Notes under the pieces: model-generated
What the model was told of the DNA's origin: nothing
Seen by the model: the letters and a program-made list of their open reading frames with translations, nothing else
Database searches by the model: none
Assembly: GCA_964618405.1 (NCBI GenBank)
Contig: CAZUAY010000163.1
Coordinates: 1 to 9,143 of the forward strand
DNA length: 9,143 nt
Source: JBBQIY01 sp964618405
GTDB taxonomy: Bacteria > Verrucomicrobiota > Kiritimatiellia > RFP12 > UBA3636
Direction of reading: 5' to 3'
Translations under genes and position numbers: made by a program
In this document: positions 1-5,793 of the stretch, in pieces
Layout of the letters: the number at the start of each line of letters is the position of its first letter
Numbering within the stretch: the stretch's first letter is position 1

Positions 1-122
1 CCGTTCTCCGTTTGCTTCGCCTGTCTGCCGTCCCCGCACAGGCAGGCTCCTCCTGGAGACGCGGTGTCTTCGTCGCGTAACGGGCTGAGGCGACTTCGCG
101 GAGGCTCGACGAAGTTCGCTAC

Positions 123-162
123 TTATGTTGCGAGCGGCATTATGTTGCGAGCAACATAATGC
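123..162. repeat. 17-bp direct repeat ending in a 26-bp perfect palindrome
   Basis: The 13-mer TTATGTTGCGAGC occurs at 123-135 and again at 140-152, a period of 17 bp. The second copy overlaps a perfect palindrome at 137-162 whose arms are GCATTATGTTGC and GCAACATAATGC with GA at the centre. No T-run follows on either strand, so it does not look like an intrinsic terminator. A REP-like dispersed palindrome or a protein-binding site are possible readings. Confidence 0.8.
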
Positions 163-345
163 GACAAAGCTTTTGGGATGCACAAAGTTACCCCATCATT
201 TTTTCGCGGCGCGGCCGCGCGGAGGGCTTGCCTATCGCAGCCCTTCTGGCGCGTCCCTCAGGCACGAGGGTAGATCGGTGATGCTGAAGAAGGGAATGCT
301 ACCTGCGACTCTATTTCTGTAATTAAGATCGTTTAGTGAGTTCTG

Positions 346-394
346 GGCTTCGGTGAAGCCGGAATGGTCCGCGATCACCGATCGCGGCTACAGG
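346..394 (+). repeat. Double-hairpin dispersed repeat, copy 1
   Basis: This 49-bp unit holds two consecutive stem-loops. Hairpin A is GGCTTC-GGT-GAAGCC (346-360). Hairpin B is CCGCGATC-ACC-GATCGCGG (369-387). It ends with CTACAGG. A second copy lies at 500-548, matching at 45 of 49 positions. The two-hairpin architecture resembles REP/BIME-type intergenic repeats, although no associated transposase is present in the window. Confidence 0.85.
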
Positions 395-450
395 CTCGCC
401 CCCTCGCAAATGCTCAAAATGTCCGTGCCCCGTTAGTTTCGCATCCTCTC

Positions 451-482
451 AATTCGTAATTCGTAATTCGTAATTCGTAATT
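451..482. repeat. Heptanucleotide tandem array (AATTCGT)4
   Basis: Four perfect copies of AATTCGT occupy 451-478 and are followed by AATT. The array sits between the two double-hairpin copies, 17 bp before the second one. Another 7-bp array is found at 5248, so a 7-bp period recurs in this genome's intergenic DNA. Such arrays are prone to copy-number change by slippage. Confidence 0.9.
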
Positions 483-499
483 TCCCATGTGCTGTGGCT

Positions 500-548
500 G
501 GCCTCGGGGAGGCCGGAATCGTCCGCGATCACCGATCGCGGCTACAGG
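500..548 (+). repeat. Double-hairpin dispersed repeat, copy 2
   Basis: This copy keeps both stem-loops of the unit at 346-394. Hairpin A is GGCCTC-GGG-GAGGCC (500-514) and hairpin B is CCGCGATC-ACC-GATCGCGG (523-541). Of the four differences from copy 1, two are a matched pair in the hairpin A stem (T to C in the left arm, A to G in the right arm), one is in its loop and one is in the linker. Pairing is therefore preserved. Confidence 0.85.
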
Positions 549-609
549 AAGTCAATGAATCGCGAGTGCGCCGTAAGTAAAAATTCAAAATTCGGGCCAA
601 AACTCGGGC

Positions 610-638
610 TTGCGAGAAGCGGGCGCATATTCTACAAT
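610..638 (+). promoter_or_regulatory. Probable sigma70-type promoter of glyS
   Basis: TTGCGA (610-615) and TACAAT (633-638) are separated by exactly 17 bp. Transcription would be expected to begin about seven bases after the -10 box, near 645, only a few bases before the ATG at 648. The mRNA would then be nearly leaderless. Confidence 0.45.
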
Positions 639-639
639 A

Positions 640-645
640 AAGGGG
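640..645 (+). promoter_or_regulatory. Possible ribosome binding site of glyS
   Basis: AAGGGG lies only 2 bases before ATG 648, closer than usual. It supports 648 over the upstream in-frame ATG at 489, which falls just before a repeat element, and over the later ATG at 669, which has no purine-rich site before it. If the promoter at 610-638 is used, this site would be mostly absent from the transcript. Confidence 0.4.
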
Positions 646-647
646 AT

Positions 648-2243
648 ATGAACGCACCCTCTGAAAACATGACCACTCTTGAACAGGTCTCTTCGCTCTG
701 TAAGCGCCGAGGCTTCATTTTTCCTAGTTCTGAAATCTACGGCGGCATCAACGGGTTTTGGGACTACGGTCCCATGGGCTCGGAGCTCAAACGCAACATC
801 CGCGATGCTTGGTGGAACTTTACTGTTCACAACCGCGAAGACGTTACGGGACTTGATGCAACCATCATTATGCATTCCCGAATTTGGGAGGCGTCGGGGC
901 ATCTGGGCGGTTTTGCGGATCCCATGATCGACTGTAAAGACTGCAAGAAGCGCTATCGTGCCGACCAGCTCTGCGAGGAGCAGGGGAAGACACTGATTGC
1001 TGATGGCACAAACTGGAAGATGCCGGAGGGGATTATTTGTACGCAATGCAAATCGAAGAATCTCACGGAGCCTCGTTCATTTAACTTGATGTTTAAGACC
1101 TTCGTAGGGCCGGTACAAGATGACGCCTCCGTTTCGTATTTGCGTCCCGAGACAGCACAAGCGATTTTTGCGCAATTTTTGAACATCTATCCCACCTCGC
1201 GCATGTCGGTTCCCTTCGGCGTGGCACAGTCTGGAAAAAGTTTCCGCAACGAAATCAATCCCCGCAACTATACGTTCCGTTCGCGTGAATTCGAACAGAT
1301 GGAGGTTGAATTTTTCATCCGGCCTGATGAAGCGGTGGAGTTGATTTGTGGCAAGGTCACCACGCTGGCAGACAATCCGGATATCACTGGGAAGCCAGAG
1401 TTGAGCTGGGGCTGGGAGGTTTGGCACAAGTATTGGGTTGAGCAGCGCCTGTCCTGGTATCGTTCAATTGGATTGCCAGCGGATTCGCTTGTTCAATACT
1501 GGCAGACGAAAAAAGAGCTCGCGCATTATGCTAGGGCATGCGTCGATATCGAGTACGCATTCCCGTTTGGGGTTCAGGAGCTTGAAGGCATTGCCGCCCG
1601 CTCTGATTATGATTTATCCCAGCATCAAAAACACTCTGGGAAAACGATGGCGATCATGGACGATACGCTTCGCTTGGCCGTTGCTGAAATGGATCCTGCA
1701 GCGAAGGAGGCTTTCAAAGCGAAGACCGTGGCCGAGTGGGTGAGTCGCGGTAAGTCGGCCGAGGAAGCCGCTGCATTCTGCGACCTCCTTCTTGAAGGGC
1801 GCTACATCCCGCACGTTATCGAGCCCTCGGTCGGTACAGACCGCCTTGCGCTAGCTTTGCTTTGCAATGCCTACGAGGAGCAGCAGCTCACCGATTCCAA
1901 GGGCAAGCCCGATGTGCGAACCGTGATGCATTTCCATCCTTCGATTGCGCCGATTAAAGTAGCGGTGTTCCCGCTGGTGAAGAACCGGCCTGAGCTCTAT
2001 GAAAAGGCTCGGCAGGTGTTTCAGGGGCTTCGCCGCCACTGGAATTGCTTCTGGGATGAATCGGGAGCTATTGGCCGCCGCTACCGTCGCCAAGATGAGA
2101 TCGGCACGCCGTTCTGTGTGACGGTCGATTTTGATACGCTTGAGGACGATACCGTTACGGTGCGCCTCCGTGATAGCATGGAGCAGGTGCGTATGCCTAT
2201 TGCGGAGCTGCGTAATTATATCGAAGAGGCTATCTTTTCGTAG
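648..2243 (+). CDS. glyS: Glycyl-tRNA synthetase, single-chain class II type
   Basis: The enzyme charges tRNA-Gly with glycine using ATP in the cytoplasm. The 531-residue product is the homodimeric form (sometimes named glyQS), not the two-subunit alpha2-beta2 form. Visible family features, numbered from ATG 648, are WDYGPMG at 38-44, GHLGGFADP at 85-93, an inserted Cys cluster likely to bind zinc (C96, C99, C109, C131, C134), RPETAQ at 166-171, class II motif 2 at 199-223 (FRNEINPR then RSREFEQ), motif 3 GTDRLALALL at 396-405, and a C-terminal anticodon-binding domain from about 433 to the end. Length is slightly above the roughly 500 residues usual for bacterial members. The frame is open upstream to 489, but that extension translates repeat DNA and lacks family similarity, so I start at 648. 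The gene is monocistronic here and converges on the bat gene. No disruption is seen. Confidence 0.97.
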   Translation: MNAPSENMTTLEQVSSLCKRRGFIFPSSEIYGGINGFWDYGPMGSELKRNIRDAWWNFTVHNREDVTGLDATIIMHSRIWEASGHLGGFADPMIDCKDCKKRYRADQLCEEQGKTLIADGTNWKMPEGIICTQCKSKNLTEPRSFNLMFKTFVGPVQDDASVSYLRPETAQAIFAQFLNIYPTSRMSVPFGVAQSGKSFRNEINPRNYTFRSREFEQMEVEFFIRPDEAVELICGKVTTLADNPDITGKPELSWGWEVWHKYWVEQRLSWYRSIGLPADSLVQYWQTKKELAHYARACVDIEYAFPFGVQELEGIAARSDYDLSQHQKHSGKTMAIMDDTLRLAVAEMDPAAKEAFKAKTVAEWVSRGKSAEEAAAFCDLLLEGRYIPHVIEPSVGTDRLALALLCNAYEEQQLTDSKGKPDVRTVMHFHPSIAPIKVAVFPLVKNRPELYEKARQVFQGLRRHWNCFWDESGAIGRRYRRQDEIGTPFCVTVDFDTLEDDTVTVRLRDSMEQVRMPIAELRNYIEEAIFS

Positions 2244-2271
2244 CGCGCTTGGCTGCACGCAGCCAAGCGCG
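2244..2271. terminator. Strong stem-loop directly after the glyS stop codon
   Basis: Arms CGCGCTTGGCTGC (2244-2256) and GCAGCCAAGCGCG (2259-2271) pair perfectly over 13 bp around AC, starting on the base after TAG. A smaller CGGGC-AA-GCCCG hairpin follows at 2275-2286. Neither is followed by a T-run on either strand, so this is not a canonical intrinsic terminator. Its place between two convergent genes suggests transcript-end formation or mRNA protection, and it may also be a dispersed repeat. Confidence 0.5.
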
Positions 2272-2344
2272 TGACGGGCAAGCCCGCCACCTCAGCTACA
2301 GAAATGATGGGAGCTGCCTACACGAATAACGATGGTGGCTCCTG

Positions 2345-5131
2345 CTACCAGTCGCGTTCGCCGGCGCGAGGGGGCAGGCTGCGGATTCGTTTGCGGCGCT
2401 CTTCTTCGCGCTGCTTTTCTTGCTCGAGAATTTGTGCCATAATTTTGTCAGCCTCTTTTTGGTCAGGCGACTCCTCCGCTTCTTCGGCTTCTGCTGGTTC
2501 CTGTTCTTCTTCTTCTTTTTCTTCTTCCTTTTCTTCCTGTTCCTGCGGATCTTGTTTTTGTTCGTCTTCTGATTTCTGCTCGTCTTTTTGTTGATCTTCT
2601 TGGTCTTGATTCTTCTGTTGGTCCTGATCCTTTTTCTGCTGATCTTGGTCTTGTTTCTGATCCTGTTGTTGCTGGGGAGGTTTCGGAAGAAGTTCCATGA
2701 TACGGAGCATGTTATTGAGAGCCTGTTCTGCATTGATGCGGGCTTTGTCGGAAAGAACAACGTCGGTGGGCAGCACATCCATTTTTACGAGCTCCTGCGA
2801 CCCGATGGTTTGGCTGACGAGGTCATCAATTTCTTTTCGCACTTCAGGCGTGATGGCAGGTTGAGCTTGTGCTGGCGAGCTCTGCGGCTGCGCTGCAGCT
2901 TCAGGTGCTTGTTGCGCTTGTTGTTGCTGTTGGTCGAGCCAAGGGCCATAGCGGTCAGCAAAGGCATGGAAGAGGTCAGCCGACATCTGTTGATCTTTCA
3001 TGGGCTGGCGCATCTTCGTGGAGTCAAGGGCTTTCGTGAGCGCGTTACTCTGCGATACGATAGATTCGGCGAGGACAAGAGGTGGCGAAGCCGCCATTGT
3101 CGTTGTCAGGAGTTGAAGTGCAGTCGACTCCGATTTTCGCATCGCATCCATGGCTGAGGGATCGAGGTTGGCCAGCGCAGCGGAAGCACCTTCGGCTTGA
3201 TCCTTTGCTGTGTCTAAAACGAATTTAAAATCTGCCAGTTCGTTTTCGTTGGTGATGGATTGCTGGGCGGCTTCTAACATTTTTTGGTGAAGGGGAGTCC
3301 AAACGTCGGCAGCGGCGCGCTGCTGTTCAGCGGCGCGTTCGAGAAGCTGAATTTGCGCAGGCGTGTTATTGGTGAACGTCGCGGCGGATGTTGAATAGAC
3401 GCCTCGCTGTTTTTGAAGGAGTTCTTTGATCAGGTCTTCCGGCGACATCTCGCCATACTGGTTTAAGATGGCGGTGTCGTGCGCTTCTTTGCGAAGCGTA
3501 GGGATTTCAGCAAGGGCGGCTTCGAGATTTTTTCGTCGAAGATCTTTGCTGGGTAGTCCGCGCATGGCCAGTTGGAAGGCAGCGGCGGCGTCTTGAAGCA
3601 GATCGAGCTTTTCTTTGGGGAGATTGCGCTTCGATTGCTTCTGAGTGTCTTGTGGAGAATCAAGAGTGGGTGCTTGCGGTTCTTCGGGTGGCAGTGCAGT
3701 CAGCGCATCGGCAGCGCGGAAGAGCGCAACCCCCAGGCCTTCCGATGCATCTGCTCCTGAAGCCTCGTCAGCTGCAAGTTGGCGAAACAACTCTGCTGCC
3801 TTGCCTGCGTTGCCCGCCTTGAGAGATGAGAGAGCCGCATTAAAGCGCAAGGTCTTTTCGAATTCAGGATCGATCGTCGTTTTTGAAAGTGCCGCCGTAT
3901 AAAGTTCGGCAGCTAGTCCGAAGTCCTCCTGATTCCATGCATGTTGCGCCTGCCGTGCAATCTGGTGAGCCGAAAGCTTGTCATCGATTGCTGGCAAGGC
4001 TTCAGTGTCGTCGACAACAGGGGTGGCGGTCACTGGAGGAGATGTGGTGACCTGTTGTGCAGAGGCGATAGCATGGCAGGCGAAAACGAGCATCGTCGTA
4101 GCTGCGGCCACAACTTGAGCTCCCTTACGTTTCCGGGAGGGGCGGCCATACGAGAGGGCGGCGGCGAGAAGGGTCAAGATCAACCCAGGGATGAGGAAGA
4201 GCTGGAACCGTTCGATCATCCGCGATTCGCGCATTTCCTGCATGTCGCGAGCGATGATCGTTTTTACATGGCGATTGTAAAGTGTTCCCAAGGTGGTGCG
4301 TCCTGTGGCGGCGGTTTGGAGCGGAATATAAGCACCGCCCGATGCTGTGGCGATATCGAGCAGGGTTTGGTTGTCGAGTTTCGTCACGACCTTCTCTCCT
4401 CGGTATTTCAAGAAAGAAGCGTCTTCAGCGGGGATCGTTGCCCCATCTTTTGCATCGCCAAGGCCGACGCAAAAGACGGGGATGTCGCGTTCTCGCGCAT
4501 CAGCGGCTTTGGCTACGGCTTTGCCGGAGAGATCCTCGCCATCAGAGATGAGGATGATGGCATTGTGGTCGGCCCCGAGGTTTTTGAATGTCTCTAGCGC
4601 GGCGGTGATCGCTTCGCCAATATCGGTTTCACCACGGGGTGCGGATTCGATGGTAATGCCGGAGAGCGTTTGGCTGAGGAAGGCCGTGTCGGTCGTGAAG
4701 GGACAAAGTAAGACGGATCCTTTCCGGAAGACCATGATGCCAACGCGGTCTCCGTGGAGCTCGGGAAGCAAGTCTGAGATGTCGGCCTTAGCCCGCTCGA
4801 GACGATTCGGGTGAACATCGGCGGCGAGCATCGAGCGTGAAACGTCGAGGAGAATGAGGACGTTTCTGCCGCTACTAAGCACGATCTCCTCGCGCTGCCC
4901 CCAGCGTGGCTGGGCGGCAGCGATCACGAATAGAACAAGGGCGCACAAAAAAAGTGAGAGCTGCGCGTGGAAAATCGCGTCCGAAGTCGATTTCTTGCGC
5001 CCGCTCAGGGCGTTCGGGTGGACGATAGACAAAGCCAAACGCTTTTGGCGGCGTCTCGCCCAGATTAGGTAAAGACCCGGCAAAGGAGCGAGCCACAAGA
5101 GCAATAATAGGGATGGATAGGTAAATGACAT
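2345..5131 (-). CDS. batB: BatB-BatC fusion: membrane VWA domain plus TPR protein
   Basis: This is a 928-residue envelope protein. Hydrophobic segments lie at about 6-24 and 58-75. A von Willebrand factor A domain follows (about 90-290) with a complete MIDAS metal site: D96-V-S98-R-S100, T169 and D197 in LISDGED. A further membrane segment at about 308-328 completes a typical BatB. A second hydrophobic stretch (338-356), preceded by RKRK and ending in AIASAQQ, looks like a signal peptide. A TPR-like region (about 388-476), predicted helical regions with many Gln and Ala, a Gln/Asp/Lys/Glu-rich stretch (819-890) and a terminal RDW make up the BatC-like half. Bat proteins were first linked to aerotolerance in Bacteroides and usually sit with moxR, batA and batD. 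None is adjacent here. The start is well supported by GGAG 8 bases upstream. The fold assignment is firm; the biochemical role is unknown. It probably acts as an inner-membrane, periplasm-facing scaffold. Confidence 0.88.
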   Translation of the reverse strand: MSFTYPSLLLLLWLAPLPGLYLIWARRRQKRLALSIVHPNALSGRKKSTSDAIFHAQLSLFLCALVLFVIAAAQPRWGQREEIVLSSGRNVLILLDVSRSMLAADVHPNRLERAKADISDLLPELHGDRVGIMVFRKGSVLLCPFTTDTAFLSQTLSGITIESAPRGETDIGEAITAALETFKNLGADHNAIILISDGEDLSGKAVAKAADARERDIPVFCVGLGDAKDGATIPAEDASFLKYRGEKVVTKLDNQTLLDIATASGGAYIPLQTAATGRTTLGTLYNRHVKTIIARDMQEMRESRMIERFQLFLIPGLILTLLAAALSYGRPSRKRKGAQVVAAATTMLVFACHAIASAQQVTTSPPVTATPVVDDTEALPAIDDKLSAHQIARQAQHAWNQEDFGLAAELYTAALSKTTIDPEFEKTLRFNAALSSLKAGNAGKAAELFRQLAADEASGADASEGLGVALFRAADALTALPPEEPQAPTLDSPQDTQKQSKRNLPKEKLDLLQDAAAAFQLAMRGLPSKDLRRKNLEAALAEIPTLRKEAHDTAILNQYGEMSPEDLIKELLQKQRGVYSTSAATFTNNTPAQIQLLERAAEQQRAAADVWTPLHQKMLEAAQQSITNENELADFKFVLDTAKDQAEGASAALANLDPSAMDAMRKSESTALQLLTTTMAASPPLVLAESIVSQSNALTKALDSTKMRQPMKDQQMSADLFHAFADRYGPWLDQQQQQAQQAPEAAAQPQSSPAQAQPAITPEVRKEIDDLVSQTIGSQELVKMDVLPTDVVLSDKARINAEQALNNMLRIMELLPKPPQQQQDQKQDQDQQKKDQDQQKNQDQEDQQKDEQKSEDEQKQDPQEQEEKEEEKEEEEQEPAEAEEAEESPDQKEADKIMAQILEQEKQREEERRKRIRSLPPRAGERDW
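2504..2538 (-). repeat. 35-nt homopurine/homopyrimidine tract inside the bat gene
   Basis: The plus strand is uninterrupted pyrimidine from 2504 to 2538, so the coding strand is all purine. It encodes a Glu/Lys run in the acidic tail of the BatB-BatC protein. The surrounding 2480-2680 is also low complexity (GAA, GAG, CAG, CAA, GAT, AAA codons), which invites in-frame repeat slippage. Confidence 0.85.
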
Positions 5132-5139
5132 TTGTGTAT

Positions 5140-5143
5140 CTCC
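5140..5143 (-). promoter_or_regulatory. Ribosome binding site of the bat gene
   Basis: On the minus strand GGAG stands 8 bases before the ATG at 5131-5129, fixing the start that begins with the hydrophobic segment MSFTYPSLLL. Confidence 0.7.
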
Positions 5144-5157
5144 AAATTCGAGTACTT

Positions 5158-5187
5158 AGTATGCCATAAAACCGCTGGAGAATGCAA
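5158..5187 (-). promoter_or_regulatory. Possible promoter of the bat gene
   Basis: Read on the minus strand, TTGCAT (5187-5182) and CATACT (5163-5158) are 18 bp apart, and the -10 box is preceded by TGG, giving an extended -10 element. The predicted leader would be about 20 bases and would include the GGAG site. Confidence 0.4.
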
Positions 5188-5207
5188 TATTTGGGACACA
5201 ATTTAAG

Positions 5208-5246
5208 GTAATCGGTCAGGCACAGGGGCTGTGCCTGATCGATTAC
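5208..5246. repeat. Long hairpin, 18-bp stem with 3-nt loop
   Basis: Arms GTAATCGGTCAGGCACAG (5208-5225) and CTGTGCCTGATCGATTAC (5229-5246) pair over 18 positions with a single G-T, around loop GGG. The hairpin lies upstream of the bat promoter and ends one base before the 7-bp array. No T-run follows and no gene ends here, so termination is unlikely to be its purpose. Confidence 0.8.
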
Positions 5247-5247
5247 A

Positions 5248-5337
5248 GTTGCGAGTTGCGAGTTGCGAGTTGCTAGACATTCTGAGTTCTTTGCACTCTC
5301 AATTTCCAACAGCCAACACTCAAATCCAACTTCCAAG
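5248..5337. repeat. Heptanucleotide array grading into degenerate heptamers
   Basis: GTTGCGA occurs three times (5248-5268), followed by GTTGCTA (5269-5275). The same 7-bp phase then continues through degenerate units such as TTCCAAC (5304), AGCCAAC (5311), ACTCAAA (5318) and, after one 6-bp unit, TTCCAAG (5331). The octamer GTTGCGAG is shared with the direct repeat at 123-152. Confidence 0.75.
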
Positions 5338-5442
5338 TGGGGAACTTCGGTCAGGCCGTCTACGATCTTACGTTATTATCGTAGATTTCGCGAGCGATCA
5401 TTCATTTGGACGTTGGACATTCCTTGTTGGCTATTGGATATT
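5301..5442. repeat. Concentric 142-bp foldback element
   Basis: The left arm (5301-5340) and the reverse complement of the right arm (5403-5442) agree at roughly four fifths of positions with one gap, including AGCCAACA and TCCAAC blocks. A perfect 8-bp hairpin, TCTACGAT / ATCGTAGA (5359-5366 and 5378-5385), sits at the exact centre: both structures are centred at about 5372. Both arms are made of degenerate 7-bp units (TTGGNNN in the right arm, complementary units in the left). The element could be a MITE-like foldback or could encode a structured RNA. No flanking target duplication was recognised. Confidence 0.65.
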
Positions 5443-5575
5443 CCATCTCTTCTATATGTTAAACCCTTTTCGGATGGGGTCTTGCTGGACTGCATCGTAG
5501 CGATGCTGACGAAACTCGGGCAACGAGGCTACGCAGTTAACGATGCCCAAGCACAATATTCAGTGGGGGGGGCCC

Positions 5576-5599
5576 GATACCGATTCCGACCCCGACTTC
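5576..5599. repeat. Degenerate hexamer repeat following a G8 run
   Basis: Four successive units GATACC, GATTCC, GACCCC and GACTTC follow a run of eight G (5565-5572) and CCC. The period is 6 bp and the units are degenerate. No function is evident. Confidence 0.5.
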
Positions 5600-5669
5600 A
5601 CTTCGATTCTGTTCACCTTCACGTTCCTCCCCTGTCGCTAACCGATTACGCCGTATCAAAAAAGAATGC

Positions 5670-5699
5670 TTGTCTCATTTGCAAGCTATCAACTATAAT
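5670..5699 (+). promoter_or_regulatory. Promoter of the alkene reductase gene
   Basis: A perfect TATAAT (5694-5699) is preceded at 18 bp by TTGTCT (5670-5675), a 4 of 6 match to the -35 consensus. Transcription would start near 5706, giving a leader of about 100 nt. The AT-rich surroundings contrast with the GC-richer flanks. Confidence 0.55.
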
Positions 5700-5729
5700 C
5701 AGAAAAGAGTTTGATTGCTCGATTTAAAA

Positions 5730-5767
5730 GTGCGTAGGCTTCATCGTGCTGATAATCAAGCCTGCAC
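5730..5767 (+). promoter_or_regulatory. Hairpin in the predicted leader of the alkene reductase gene
   Basis: GTGC, a 2-nt bulge and AGGCTT (5730-5741) pair with AAGCCTGCAC (5758-5767), giving 10 bp around a 16-nt loop. It falls within the leader predicted from the promoter at 5670-5699 and leaves the ribosome binding site free. It could modulate mRNA stability or translation, but this is speculative. Confidence 0.3.
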
Positions 5768-5793
5768 CCACGCCACGCAAACACAAAGAGGCT

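Larger units (their letters stand above)
1..647. other. Gene-free, repeat-rich region upstream of glyS
   Basis: No reading frame here has a plausible start, ribosome binding site and protein-like composition together. The region is instead packed with self-complementary DNA: a 9-bp stem (one G-T pair) at 19-47, paired 8-mers CTTCGTCG/CGACGAAG at 68-75 and 107-114, a perfect palindrome at 137-162, a 12-bp GC palindrome at 209-220 containing a NotI site, a 5-bp stem at 255-270, two double-hairpin elements and a heptamer array. Frame 1 is open from base 1 to a TAA at 157-159, but its translation looks like read-through of repeats, so I do not call it the tail of an upstream gene. No T-box or riboswitch consensus was seen before glyS. 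Confidence 0.7.

Noticed and set aside
199..220. T6 run next to a GC palindrome as a terminator
   Set aside because: The T-run precedes the palindrome on the plus strand and reads as A on the minus strand, the wrong order for an intrinsic terminator in either direction.
125..322. 65-residue plus-strand frame
   Set aside because: It starts inside the palindrome and direct repeat, has no ribosome binding site, and its translation is repeat-derived.
451..548. CRISPR-like array
   Set aside because: The 7-bp units are directly tandem with no spacers, and the hairpin copies are only two and unequal.
489..647. N-terminal extension of glyS
   Set aside because: The added 53 residues translate the second double-hairpin repeat and the promoter. 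Family similarity begins just after ATG 648.
1..647. T-box or glycine riboswitch upstream of glyS
   Set aside because: No T-box antiterminator consensus or glycine aptamer-like core was recognised, and the predicted transcript has almost no leader.
585..1046. 153-residue minus-strand frame over glyS
   Set aside because: It lies antisense to strongly conserved synthetase sequence and has no independent support.
2296..2778. Lys/Arg/Asn-rich minus-strand frame of 160 residues
   Set aside because: It is an out-of-frame reading of the low-complexity tail of the bat gene, whose own frame continues through here.
2588..3157. Leu-rich plus-strand frame of 189 residues resembling a membrane protein
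   Set aside because: The Leu/Ile/Val run is the complement of the Gln/Asp/Lys codons of the bat gene tail, not a real membrane segment.
3941..4597. 218-residue plus-strand frame
   Set aside because: It is antisense to the BatB VWA domain, which carries an intact metal site, and has no ribosome binding site.
5263..5727. 154-residue plus-strand frame in the intergenic region
   Set aside because: It runs through the heptamer array and foldback, and the translation is repeat-derived.
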